A program made the position numbers and the translations under genes. A DNA stretch of 64,000 nucleotides from Methylotenera_A sp044222005. Its GTDB lineage: Bacteria; Pseudomonadota; Gammaproteobacteria; Burkholderiales; Methylophilaceae. Each line of letters opens with the position of its first letter. The first letter of the stretch is position 1. The notes beneath the pieces are model-generated. The model was given only the letters and a program-made list of their open reading frames with translations, was not told where the DNA came from and did no database searches. Below are positions 26,797 through 35,636 of the stretch, piece after piece. The stretch lies in NCBI GenBank assembly GCA_044222005.1, contig JBGANY010000011.1, forward strand, positions 1-64,000, read 5' to 3'.

Positions 26797-27744
26797 ATGA
26801 CACGTATAGCTTACCCGCCGGCGGTTTTTCTTATGGGGCCTACTGCCAGCGGCAAGACTGGCGCGGCGGTGGCGCTGTATTCCAAGTTGCCTGTTGAAAT
26901 CATCAGCGTGGATTCTGCATTGGTGTTTAAGGATATGAATATTGGCACAGCCAAGCCGGATGCTGAAACGCTGGCAAGAGCGCCACATCATCTGATTGAT
27001 ATCATTGACCCCGCCAGTGCGTATTCCGCTGCGAATTTTAGAAATGATGCCTTGCGTTTGATGGCAGAGATTACCGCGCGCGGCAAGGTGCCTTTGCTGG
27101 TTGGCGGCACCATGCTCTATTTCAACGCGCTGCAGGGCGGGCTAAGCAACTTGCCCGAGGCGAACCCTGCTATTCGTGCGGAAATCGAGGCAGAGGCTGC
27201 GAAAATCGGCTGGCCGGCCATGCATGCCAGGCTTGTGCACATCGACCCGGAAACCGCTGCGCGCTTGCAACCCGCGGATATGCAGCGCATCGAGCGTGCG
27301 CTGGAAGTGCATCGTATTACGGGGCGAACCATGACGGCCTTGCACCTGGCATCAAAAGGTGAGGCCTTACCTTACCGGCTGCTTAAAATCGCGCTGCTGC
27401 CCAGCGATCGCAAGGTGCTGCATGAGCGCATCGCACAGCGTTTTGACAGCATGCTCGCCAGCGGTTTTTTGGATGAGGTGAGGACATTGCTGGCCAAATA
27501 TCCAGAACTCACGCCCGAGAGCACTTCCATGCGCTGTGTGGGCTATCGCCAGGCGCTGGAACACCTTGCTGGGCAATACGATGAAAAAGAGCTGCGTGAC
27601 AGGGGCATTTTTGCGACGCGGCAATTGGCCAAGCGCCAATTGACGTGGCTGCGCGGCATGGATGACACGATAGAAGTGGATTGCCTGGAACCCGCGATGC
27701 ATGAGATTGTGCTAAAGTTAATTCAGCAATTTATACAAGGATAG
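26797..27744 (+). CDS. miaA: tRNA dimethylallyltransferase
   Basis: MiaA adds a dimethylallyl group to A37 of tRNAs reading UNN codons. The 315 residues carry the P-loop FLMGPTASGKTG, the conserved SVDSALVFKDMNIGTAKP (Asp and substrate region; in most MiaA proteins this reads DS.Q.Y..), PLLVGGTMLYFNAL, and QLAKRQLTWLRG near the C-terminus. The replacement of the usual Q-V-Y by A-L-V-F in the DSxQVY motif is worth checking. ATG 26797 is chosen over the TTG at 26794. It is unusual in lying apart from hfq and mutL, although mutL is two genes away on the other side of the channel operon. Confidence 0.93.
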   Translation: MTRIAYPPAVFLMGPTASGKTGAAVALYSKLPVEIISVDSALVFKDMNIGTAKPDAETLARAPHHLIDIIDPASAYSAANFRNDALRLMAEITARGKVPLLVGGTMLYFNALQGGLSNLPEANPAIRAEIEAEAAKIGWPAMHARLVHIDPETAARLQPADMQRIERALEVHRITGRTMTALHLASKGEALPYRLLKIALLPSDRKVLHERIAQRFDSMLASGFLDEVRTLLAKYPELTPESTSMRCVGYRQALEHLAGQYDEKELRDRGIFATRQLAKRQLTWLRGMDDTIEVDCLEPAMHEIVLKLIQQFIQG

Positions 27745-27748
27745 CGAC

Positions 27749-28312
27749 ATGAAAAACTGGATAAAAGAAAATTTGGTATTGGTCATCGGCCTCACGCTGC
27801 CGCTGTTATTGATTGTGCTCTTTTTCGTCGCCACGGTGATTCCCAAGGCGTTTGGCACGCCGCCGCAATACGAGATGCTGTTTACTACCGTACGCTACGA
27901 TTATCAGAATCCGTCTGAGTACCAGCTGGATTTTTTCGTAAAAGACCAGCATCTGGTGGTGAAGTCAAAAAAGAATCAGGATAAGGGCAAAAGACTCATG
28001 GTTTATGATGGCAAAACCGAAAGCGTGCGCGAGATTGCCATTGATACCAGCAAGTTTTCTGATGGCAGTGAAATGGTGCTGGAAGAAACAAAGCATATCA
28101 CGATCGACACGGCCAGCGTCTCGCCGGATGGGTATACACTGGACGGCCCCAACTATAGCGGCAGCGGCTTGCTGGGCGGGCTGTTTGGCGGCGGTTACCG
28201 CAACAGCGGGTTTCGTGTGAAAAAGGGCGGTGTGGGTTACAAAATACCTAATACCCAGCAGGATTATTACTACAACCAGGTGCAGTTTATCGGCTGGATC
28301 GTCAAAAAATAG
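27749..28312 (+). CDS. Membrane-anchored protein of unknown function
   Basis: I do not recognise this family. The 187-residue protein begins with one transmembrane segment (about 9-32) after a short Lys-rich start, so most of it is probably periplasmic. The rest is predicted mostly beta, with a Gly-rich patch (GSGLLGGLFGGGYR, about 152-165) near the end. It starts 4 bp after miaA with AAGGATAG upstream, and the next gene begins 11 bp after its stop, so all three are probably co-transcribed. Confidence 0.7.
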   Translation: MKNWIKENLVLVIGLTLPLLLIVLFFVATVIPKAFGTPPQYEMLFTTVRYDYQNPSEYQLDFFVKDQHLVVKSKKNQDKGKRLMVYDGKTESVREIAIDTSKFSDGSEMVLEETKHITIDTASVSPDGYTLDGPNYSGSGLLGGLFGGGYRNSGFRVKKGGVGYKIPNTQQDYYYNQVQFIGWIVKK

Positions 28313-28323
28313 GGGGGGGCATC

Positions 28324-29262
28324 ATGTCGCTGAAAGAAGATGCTTTACAGGATATCGTTTCTCTCGCCAGACATAACAATATTTCACTAGAAGATATCGC
28401 GCAGGCGCTGAGCATGCCGCAAACGCAGGCCAGCAAACCGTCCAGCGGCGTGTTATCCAAGCTGTTTGGCTATATTGGCGGTATTTTCGTATTTGCGGGT
28501 ATCGGCGTGTTTATCTCGATGTACTGGGATGATTTCGGCTCGGCTGCGCGCGTGATTGTAACGCTGGGCGTAGGCTTGGTGGCGTTTATCATGGGCCTGG
28601 TTTGTCTGGGCGACAAGCGTTATGAAAAAGCAGCCACGCCTTTGTTTTTAATGGCTTCGCTGCTGCAGCCAATGGGTATTCTGGTCATGCTGCAAGAGTA
28701 CTCCTCGGGCGGCGATGTGCGCCACGGCCTGGCTTTCATGGCGGGGTATATGCTGATTCAGCAAGGGATGACATTTTGGGCGAAACGCCGAACTGTACTA
28801 GCTTTCAGCGCCATTTTATTCGGCTGTATTTTCTTTGCCAACCTGTTTGATCTCTGGGATTGGGATGAAGAATTCATCGGCATGGTGATTGGCACTTCGC
28901 TCATCTGCATCGCTTATGGTCTGCAGCAATCACGGCATCTGGCCATTGCTCCGTTCTGGTATTTTGTCGGCGCGTGCATTCTGTTGTGGGCGGTGTTCGA
29001 TGCGGTAAGGAATACACCGCTTGAACTAGTCTATCTTGGACTGTCGGCGTCCATCATCTTTTTGAGCACCTACGTGCGCAGCAGAACCTTGCTGCTGGTC
29101 GGCACACTCTCGATGTTACTGTATATCGGCTACTTTACTGCGAAACATTTTGCCAATACTGTGGGCTGGCCGATAGCGCTGGTGATGATTGGTATTGCCC
29201 TGATTGCGTTGAGTTCGCTTGCAGTAAGGTTAAATAATAAATATATAAAATCAAATAGTTAA
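28324..29262 (+). CDS. Multi-pass membrane protein, DUF2157-like
   Basis: A 312-residue protein with a short soluble N-terminal helix-turn stretch (about 1-45; SLEDIAQALSM resembles a small helical bundle) followed by nine or ten transmembrane segments. The pattern of an N-terminal soluble part and many short-loop helices resembles DUF2157-type membrane proteins; I am not certain of the family. It has a very strong ribosome site (AGGGGGGGG) and follows the unknown anchored protein by 11 bp. The last codons are AT-rich. No functional residues could be named. Confidence 0.65.
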   Translation: MSLKEDALQDIVSLARHNNISLEDIAQALSMPQTQASKPSSGVLSKLFGYIGGIFVFAGIGVFISMYWDDFGSAARVIVTLGVGLVAFIMGLVCLGDKRYEKAATPLFLMASLLQPMGILVMLQEYSSGGDVRHGLAFMAGYMLIQQGMTFWAKRRTVLAFSAILFGCIFFANLFDLWDWDEEFIGMVIGTSLICIAYGLQQSRHLAIAPFWYFVGACILLWAVFDAVRNTPLELVYLGLSASIIFLSTYVRSRTLLLVGTLSMLLYIGYFTAKHFANTVGWPIALVMIGIALIALSSLAVRLNNKYIKSNS

Positions 29263-29281
29263 AATAATAATTTAATGTAAT

Positions 29282-30463
29282 TTATAAATAATTTTTGATG
29301 CGGTTGGCGGCTTCTACACATTCGTCATTGGGCGCCACCAGCGCCATGCGGATGAAGTTCTTGCCAGGATTGATGCCATGCGCCTCCCGTGCCAGAAGGC
29401 TGCCTGGCAACACGGTGATATTCAAATCGCGATAAAGTTTTATCGCCAGTTCTGTATCACTTTCCTTACTTCTGGCCCATAAATAGAAGGCCGCGTCCGG
29501 CACTTCAACTTCCAGCGATGTTTTCAGCAGCGGCGTGACGGCATTAAATTTGGCTGCGTAAAGCCTGCGGTTCTCTATCACGTGCGTTTCATCGTTCCAG
29601 GCGGCAACGCTGGCCGCCTGTACAGCCGGGTTCATCGCGCAGCCGTGGTAGGTGCGGTAAAGCGTGAATTTTTCGATGATACTTTCATCGCCCGCCACAA
29701 AACCGGAGCGCATGCCTGGCACATTGGAGCGTTTGGAAAGCGAACTGAAAACGATTAAATTGGCATGCCTGCGGCCCAATAGATATGCGCCCTGCAGGGC
29801 ACCTAGCGGCGGTTTTGTTTCATCAAAATAGATTTCTGAATAACATTCATCGGCGGCAATCACAAAACCGTATCGGTCGGATAATTCAAACAGTGTTTTC
29901 CATTGCTCCAGGCTCATGACCTTGCCAGATGGGTTGCCCGGACTGCAGACATAGACCAGCTGCGTGCGTTTAAGCACATCAGTTGGTACGCTTTCGAACG
30001 CCATCGCATGGTTATTTTCGGGTAGCGTATTTAAAAAGTAGGGTGTTGCACCCGCCAGAAAAGCTGCGCCTTCATAAATCTGGTAAAACGGATTGGGCGA
30101 AATCACAATCGGGTTAGGTTTGCTGCTATCAATGACAGCTTGAGCGAAAGCAAATAGCGCTTCGCGGCTGCCATTCACTGGTAAAATGGCCTTATCGGCA
30201 TTTAACACCGGAATGTTGTAACGCCGGGAAATCCATGCGGAAATGGCTTCGCGCAACTCAGTCGAGCCGGCCGTGGTAGGGTAGTTGGCCAGCCCGGATA
30301 GATTGTTCGTCAGCGCGTCCTTAACCAGCTGCGGCGTAGCATGTTTGGGTTCGCCGATGGATAAATTAATCGGCGAAAACTCAGGATTAGGTGTAATGCC
30401 TTTGAACAGGTCGCGCAGGCGCTGAAACGGATAGGGTTGTAGCAAGCTGAGGTTTGGATTCAT
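29282..30463 (-). CDS. dapC: Succinyldiaminopimelate transaminase DapC
   Basis: A class I/II PLP aminotransferase of 393 residues. INLSIGEPKH near the start, the LGRRHANLIVFSSLSKRSNVPG segment holding the PLP-binding Lys, and SGFVAGD fit the DapC group of betaproteobacteria, which converts N-succinyl-L-2-amino-6-oxopimelate to the diamino compound for lysine and peptidoglycan. Other alanine/aspartate aminotransferase roles are possible but the N-terminal QPYPFQRLRDL pattern favours DapC. It is divergent from an EamA transporter, with a 24-bp gap, so promoters overlap. Confidence 0.88.
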   Translation of the reverse strand: MNPNLSLLQPYPFQRLRDLFKGITPNPEFSPINLSIGEPKHATPQLVKDALTNNLSGLANYPTTAGSTELREAISAWISRRYNIPVLNADKAILPVNGSREALFAFAQAVIDSSKPNPIVISPNPFYQIYEGAAFLAGATPYFLNTLPENNHAMAFESVPTDVLKRTQLVYVCSPGNPSGKVMSLEQWKTLFELSDRYGFVIAADECYSEIYFDETKPPLGALQGAYLLGRRHANLIVFSSLSKRSNVPGMRSGFVAGDESIIEKFTLYRTYHGCAMNPAVQAASVAAWNDETHVIENRRLYAAKFNAVTPLLKTSLEVEVPDAAFYLWARSKESDTELAIKLYRDLNITVLPGSLLAREAHGINPGKNFIRMALVAPNDECVEAANRIKNYL

Positions 30464-30487
30464 AGGCGCTATTATAATTTAGGAAAC

Positions 30488-31384
30488 ATGGTGAGGAACA
30501 GCAATAATAAAAACTCTTTTGCGGTATTTGGCCTGCTTTTTGGCGCGCTATGCTGGGGCATCATCTGGTATCCATACCGTCTGATGGCGGAAGCGGGAAT
30601 TTCCGGCGTCGCTTCCAGTTTTTACACCTACAGCATAGCAGCGGTGATTGCCGGAATTTACTTTGGCAAGCATTGGCGCGGGCTATTCGCACAGCCCAAA
30701 AGCATATTCTGGCTGAGTCTAGCCGCTGGCTGGACCAATCTAAGCTATGTGCTGGCCGTGATTGATGGCGAAGTGATGCGTGTAATGCTGCTGTTCTATC
30801 TTTCGCCACTGTGGACATTGCTGCTGGCGCGTTTCTGGCTGAAAGAGCCGATCACGCAAATCGGATTTATTTCGATTGTCATTGCGCTCATCGGTGCTTA
30901 CATCATGCTGGGCGGGCCATTAAGCGAGATGACACGTCATTTGCCAGTTCCGCGAAATACAGCGGAATGGCTGGCATTGTCATCGGGCATGGGCTTTTCG
31001 CTGACCAACGTGATTACGCGCAAATCTAGCCATTTAAGCCTGTGCGCCAAGTCGTTCGCAGTCTGGTTTGGGGTGATCGGCGTGGCATTAATCTTTTCGC
31101 CATTTCTGGGTGGCGAATTTCCAGCGCCGAGCTTTTTCAGTGCATATCATTGGCTGGTGATGGGCTTGATAGCCTTGCTGCTGATGACGGCCACATTGCT
31201 GGTGCAATTCGGCTTGACGCAACTCACCGCAATACGCGCTTCGGTGCTGTTTTTGTTTGAACTGGTGGTAGCCGCGATCGCCTCGTATTACCTGGCGCAA
31301 GAGTCTATGACGCTCAATGAGTGGATTGGCGGCAGCCTGATTGTCATGGCAGCACTCATCGCGGCATTGAATCATAAAGAATGA
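30488..31384 (+). CDS. EamA/DMT-family transporter
   Basis: A 298-residue membrane protein with ten predicted helices in two EamA repeats (about 15-145 and 160-295). The second half ends with the typical FLFELVVAAIASYYLAQE and a final hydrophobic helix. EamA proteins export amino acids and other small metabolites; the substrate is unknown. Divergent placement next to dapC could suggest a lysine-pathway metabolite, but that is weak inference. The start has AGGAAAC upstream. It converges with pilU, 9 bp apart. Confidence 0.85.
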   Translation: MVRNSNNKNSFAVFGLLFGALCWGIIWYPYRLMAEAGISGVASSFYTYSIAAVIAGIYFGKHWRGLFAQPKSIFWLSLAAGWTNLSYVLAVIDGEVMRVMLLFYLSPLWTLLLARFWLKEPITQIGFISIVIALIGAYIMLGGPLSEMTRHLPVPRNTAEWLALSSGMGFSLTNVITRKSSHLSLCAKSFAVWFGVIGVALIFSPFLGGEFPAPSFFSAYHWLVMGLIALLLMTATLLVQFGLTQLTAIRASVLFLFELVVAAIASYYLAQESMTLNEWIGGSLIVMAALIAALNHKE

Positions 31385-31393
31385 ACCAGCAGG

Positions 31394-32485
31394 TTAGTTA
31401 AAGCCTCCGGCAGCACCCTCAGCGGCAAAGCGCATTTTAAGCGACAGGTCGTTGCGAGAATCGGCGTTTGCCAGCGCATCTTCTTCGCCAATCTTGCCAT
31501 TGCTGAACAGTCTGAATAGCGACTGGTCGAAAGTGTTCATGCCGATATCATTGTTGTCCGCCATGATTTCTTTCATCTCGCCCAGTTTTTGTTTTTGAAT
31601 GAGCTCGGCCATGTATGGGGTATTGATCATGACTTCCACCGCGGCAACACGCTTTTGTACTTTGCCTGGTATCAGGCGCTGCGAAATGATGCCCACCAGA
31701 TTCAGGGAAAGACCAAGCAGCAGGCCGTGTTTAGCCTCGGTAGGGAAAAACGAGATAATGCGCTCGAGCGCCTGATTGGCGTTATTGGCGTGCAATGTTG
31801 CGAGGCATAAATGACCGGTCTCGGCGTAGGCGAGCGCCTGTTTCATGCCCTCCATGTCACGTACCTCGCCAATCAGTATGACGTCTGGCGCCTGGCGCAT
31901 GGCATTTTTAAGCGCATTTTCGAAAGAGAGGGTATCTATGCCGACTTCTCTCTGGTCCACCACTGATTTTTTGTGGGTGTACACAAATTCAATCGGGTCT
32001 TCAATCGTGACAATGTGACCATTTTCATTCGCGTTGCGGTAATCAATCATTGATGCCAGCGTGGTTGATTTGCCCGAGCCGGTGGCACCTACCACCAGAA
32101 CCAGGCCGCGTTTGCGCATAATGAGATCCCTGAGAACAAGTGGCAGGCCCAGTGTTTCAAAATCCGGAATCTCGGTTTTAATATGGCGAATGACCATGCC
32201 GACTTCGCCGCGCTGGCGGAATACATTGATCCGGAAGCGGCCGATATCCTTGCGGCCAATTGCAAAGTTGCATTCCAAAGTAGATTCGAACTCCGCAATC
32301 TGTGCGGGGCTCATAATCGAATAGGCGATTTCTTTTATCATGCCGGGCTGCATGATCTGGTTATTGACCGGCATTGCTTCGCCTTCGATTTCCATATGGA
32401 TCGGTGCGCTGGTGCTGAAAAAAAGGTCGGAGCCGCCTTTTTCCGTCATGAATTTAAGCACTGGGGTGATATCAATTGCAGCCAT
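31394..32485 (-). CDS. pilU: Type IV pilus retraction ATPase PilU
   Basis: A 363-residue secretion-type ATPase of the PilT/PilU group that helps retract type IV pili. Motifs: Walker A VGATGSGKSTT, Asp box and Walker B PDVILIGEVRDME, His box CLATLHANNANQALERI. The C-terminal part with NDIGMNTFDQSLFRLF followed by SRNDLSLKMRF matches PilU rather than PilT, which usually sits beside it; here pilT is not in the window. It is followed by a glycosyltransferase gene on the same strand. Confidence 0.92.
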   Translation of the reverse strand: MAAIDITPVLKFMTEKGGSDLFFSTSAPIHMEIEGEAMPVNNQIMQPGMIKEIAYSIMSPAQIAEFESTLECNFAIGRKDIGRFRINVFRQRGEVGMVIRHIKTEIPDFETLGLPLVLRDLIMRKRGLVLVVGATGSGKSTTLASMIDYRNANENGHIVTIEDPIEFVYTHKKSVVDQREVGIDTLSFENALKNAMRQAPDVILIGEVRDMEGMKQALAYAETGHLCLATLHANNANQALERIISFFPTEAKHGLLLGLSLNLVGIISQRLIPGKVQKRVAAVEVMINTPYMAELIQKQKLGEMKEIMADNNDIGMNTFDQSLFRLFSNGKIGEEDALANADSRNDLSLKMRFAAEGAAGGFN

Positions 32486-32551
32486 AATATTTCCTATTTT
32501 CTTATAAGGCTAGTTTCAAGTAGGTTAACTTTATCACAAGCCGGGTTTTTG

Positions 32552-34432
32552 TCACATAGTTTGCCAGAGATGCAAATAGCGTTGCTCCAGTTCACGCGCA
32601 AATTGTGTCGGGTTGAATAATATGGATTTTTCCAGTTCCGCATGGAGCTTTTGTTTTAGGCGCGCCAGTTTTTCAGGGTGCTGCGCAAAATCCAGCGCTT
32701 TTTGTTCATACGCTTGCAATGAATTGGTGACTAATTCGGGTAGATTAACGCTTTGCAGCAAGCTTGCCGCCACGCGTGATGCAAAAGTATCGCCAGCACA
32801 CGTCAGTAGCGGCAAGCGCATAAAAAGCGCGTCGCTGGCCGTAGTATGTGCGTTGTAGGGCAAGGTGTCCAGAAACAGGTCTGCATGCGCATGGCGGGCA
32901 AGATGCTCGGCAATCGCCACGCGCGGTGCGAAAATCAGCCGGTTTTTGTCGATGCCTGCGCTTTCAGTCTCTTTCTGTAAATTCGCTTTTGCCCACGGAT
33001 TGCACGCCAGCAGCCACAGCACGCCGTTCGGTACTTGCTGCAGCAAGCGCATCCATACCGCAAACACCTCGGCGGAGATTTTGAATGTTTGATTAAAACA
33101 GCAGAATACAAAAGCGTTTTCAGGCAGGTCGTGCTCGGTTTTTGTGGTGTGCTTACTGACCGGGCGCGTGCTGTCGTTGGGCTGGTAGCACGGCAGGTAA
33201 AGCAGCTGTTCGCTAAAATCTGCCGGATTCGGCGCGGCGACTTTGTCGGTCAGCATAAAATCAAATAGCGGCTTGCCATTTAGTTCACCCATCGTTCCCG
33301 GATAACCCAGCCAATTGATGCTGATAGGTGCTGGTTTTAGTGCCACAATGCCGGTGCGGCTGCTTTGCGTAAAACCGGTTAAATCGACCAGAATGTCAAT
33401 CCGGTCAGCATGGATCCTGTTTGCGGCTTCGATATCGCTTAAGCCCGTAATATCTACAAACTGGTCAAATGCCTGCTCCAGGCGCTTGCGCGCTGGGGTT
33501 TTGTCATCTTTTCCGTAAGAATAGGCGGTAATTTCGAACTCATTTCTGTCATGGTTTTCAATCAGTTCGGTGATTAAAAACGCGAGCGGATGCAATCTGA
33601 AATCAGCAGATAAATAACCGATGTTAATCTTTTTCTTTGGTTTTTTTTCGTCATTAAGGCCAAGCTGGGCGCGCATTGCGAGCAAGGCGCCATAGCAGTT
33701 CATCACCCAGTTGCTGGCACATTGTTTTTGTTCGGCGGCACTCGTGCCGGGCATTGCCAGAAAGGCAAACGGTGAAATTTGCGCACCGGGTTCACTTTTC
33801 ACCAAGTTGCGCAGCTGCTGGATTTGCGCATCCAATCCAGTCCAATCACACACATGCTGTTTCTGGTGCACCAGATGCGCGAGGGCGTGATGCAGGGTGG
33901 GATTGATCTGTAACGCTGTTTGGTAGCTGGCGACGGCCTTGTCCAATTGCCCCAGTTCACGCTGCACATTGCCCAGATTGTTATGGACATCTGCATCATG
34001 CGGGTTTAAGGCGAGTGATTTTTTAAAACTTGCCAGCGCAGCCTGCGGTTTGCCTAGTTCGCGCTGGGCATTGCCCAGGTTGTACCAGTACACGGCGTTG
34101 CCAGGCTGATGCTGTGCGGCTTCTTCAAAACAAGCCTCGGCCTGGGCAAAACGGCCATGGTGGTGTGCCTGATTGCCCAGTTCCTGCAGCGTAAAACACA
34201 AAGCATTGCGAGCGTCGTTATTTTTAATGGAGAAGCTTAAGATGCGCCTGAAATAGCCCGCCGCTTCTTCAAAGCGCTGCAGTTCTACGCATAGATTGCC
34301 GCAAATGATGTGCAGATTCAACTCATTCGGATATTGCTGTAGAACCTGCTGATAGTGCTGCAACGCCAGGCCAGGATTGCCTTGCTGCTGTGCCCGCTGT
34401 GCATTGACAAGTAGTTGATTCACATTTTGCAT
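32552..34432 (-). CDS. TPR-containing O-GlcNAc transferase-like (SPINDLY/GT41) protein
   Basis: A 626-residue protein with four or so TPR repeats in the N-terminal ~190 residues (NLGNAQRELGKPQAAL and NLGNVQRELGQLDKAV are clear) and a GT41 catalytic region. Similarity to the eukaryotic nucleocytoplasmic O-GlcNAc transferase is seen at LSADFRLHPLA (catalytic-region His), LKPAPISINWLGYPGTMG, FCCFNQTFKIS (UDP-binding Lys), and LDTLPYNAHTTASDAL. It should transfer a sugar from UDP-GlcNAc or a related donor to Ser/Thr of proteins, in the cytoplasm. Its place beside pilU makes the pilus machinery or pilin a possible target, which is inference. Confidence 0.88.
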   Translation of the reverse strand: MQNVNQLLVNAQRAQQQGNPGLALQHYQQVLQQYPNELNLHIICGNLCVELQRFEEAAGYFRRILSFSIKNNDARNALCFTLQELGNQAHHHGRFAQAEACFEEAAQHQPGNAVYWYNLGNAQRELGKPQAALASFKKSLALNPHDADVHNNLGNVQRELGQLDKAVASYQTALQINPTLHHALAHLVHQKQHVCDWTGLDAQIQQLRNLVKSEPGAQISPFAFLAMPGTSAAEQKQCASNWVMNCYGALLAMRAQLGLNDEKKPKKKINIGYLSADFRLHPLAFLITELIENHDRNEFEITAYSYGKDDKTPARKRLEQAFDQFVDITGLSDIEAANRIHADRIDILVDLTGFTQSSRTGIVALKPAPISINWLGYPGTMGELNGKPLFDFMLTDKVAAPNPADFSEQLLYLPCYQPNDSTRPVSKHTTKTEHDLPENAFVFCCFNQTFKISAEVFAVWMRLLQQVPNGVLWLLACNPWAKANLQKETESAGIDKNRLIFAPRVAIAEHLARHAHADLFLDTLPYNAHTTASDALFMRLPLLTCAGDTFASRVAASLLQSVNLPELVTNSLQAYEQKALDFAQHPEKLARLKQKLHAELEKSILFNPTQFARELEQRYLHLWQTM

Positions 34433-34448
34433 GGCGCAATTTTACTTG

Positions 34449-35636
34449 TTAAAGCGAGTTTGCCAATTGTTTTAACCCCAATTCACGCAATAAAAACCGG
34501 CTGGGATTGAGTTTGCTGGCAAGTGCGCTTTCAACAGGGTAGTTTGAATTGGTAATAATACTTGCAATGAGCTCACCGCAAATGGGCGCAGTAATCATGC
34601 CTTTCGAGCCATGCCCAGCATTGACATATAAACCTTCCAGCCAAGGCAAATCGGCAGGGTCGGCATTGTGGCGTGGCGGTTTTGCGCGAATTGCCTGTTC
34701 GTCCAGCAGTTGCCCTGCCAGCGGTATATAATCTAGCGTATGGCTGCGCCAGGCTACACGGCCAGATACAGATTTTTTGTCCACATGTGAGTAGATGTCG
34801 GGCGAAATGACACGCAAGGCATTTAAATTTTCGTATGTGTCAGTTTCACTTAAATGCGGGTTGGTATCGTTGGGCGCATAAGTCGTTCCGATAGAATGCA
34901 GGCCATCTGCGGCGGGGCTCAGGTAATGGTCGCTACAAATAATTGTGTTTATTTTTTTACTTTCACCATTGAGCGCAAAGAAATTAACCTGGCCGCGCAC
35001 CGGGGTGATTTGCACACTCACGTAAGGCTTGAATTGTTTGATGTCGTTGGCATTACACATCACAACGACGTCTGCTTCAAAAGCAGTATTTTTGTCATCG
35101 AATACCTGCCATTGATTGGCTTTTTTCTTGATTTTCAGCGCATTGGTGGAGATGTGCGTAGTGACTAGTGCCGAACTGCAAAGCGCTTCGCATAGGGCCG
35201 CTGGCCGAATCCAGCCGGATTGTGGCAGATAGATGCCGCCGGTTTTTAGTTCAATCCCAGCTGTTTCACTCGCCGCGTCGGCGTCTAAATGCTGCAGGAA
35301 TGCAAGGGAGTCTTGCTGCGAAAGTGCTTGTTGCCGGGCTTGTTCACGTGTGTCAAAAGCCAGTTGCATCAATCCGCAGGCATTGAACATCGTAGGAGAG
35401 TCTGGCAATTGTTTTAATAATTCCAGCGTAAACTGAAAACCATGTAAAGCTAACGTGCTAGGGGCATCTGGCTTAATGCTGAATTTAGGGTACAGCATTG
35501 CAATCGGGTTGCCGGAACCTTCCTGCGCCAGCGCAGGATGTCGTTCGATCAGCGTGACGGCAATGCCGCGCCTGCCCAGCGCATAGGCAGTGCTGCAACC
35601 CGCAATGCCGCCACCAATGACAATGGCTTTTGTCAT
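34449..35636 (-). CDS. mnmC: tRNA 5-carboxymethylaminomethyl-2-thiouridine oxidoreductase (MnmC C-terminal type)
   Basis: A 395-residue FAD-dependent oxidoreductase with the DAO fold; the N-terminus AIVIGGGIAGCSTAYALGRRG is the FAD-binding dinucleotide motif and GHGSKGMITAPICGELIAS closes the fold. It matches the C-terminal half of the E. coli bifunctional MnmC, which oxidises cmnm5s2U34 to nm5s2U. Here it is a separate protein whose ATG overlaps the stop of the upstream mnmD gene in ATGA, so the split is genuine and translationally coupled. Confidence 0.88.
   Translation of the reverse strand: MTKAIVIGGGIAGCSTAYALGRRGIAVTLIERHPALAQEGSGNPIAMLYPKFSIKPDAPSTLALHGFQFTLELLKQLPDSPTMFNACGLMQLAFDTREQARQQALSQQDSLAFLQHLDADAASETAGIELKTGGIYLPQSGWIRPAALCEALCSSALVTTHISTNALKIKKKANQWQVFDDKNTAFEADVVVMCNANDIKQFKPYVSVQITPVRGQVNFFALNGESKKINTIICSDHYLSPAADGLHSIGTTYAPNDTNPHLSETDTYENLNALRVISPDIYSHVDKKSVSGRVAWRSHTLDYIPLAGQLLDEQAIRAKPPRHNADPADLPWLEGLYVNAGHGSKGMITAPICGELIASIITNSNYPVESALASKLNPSRFLLRELGLKQLANSL

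Noticed and set aside
35633..35636. Frameshift between mnmD and mnmC
   Set aside because: The genes join by a clean ATGA stop/start overlap and both proteins are complete.
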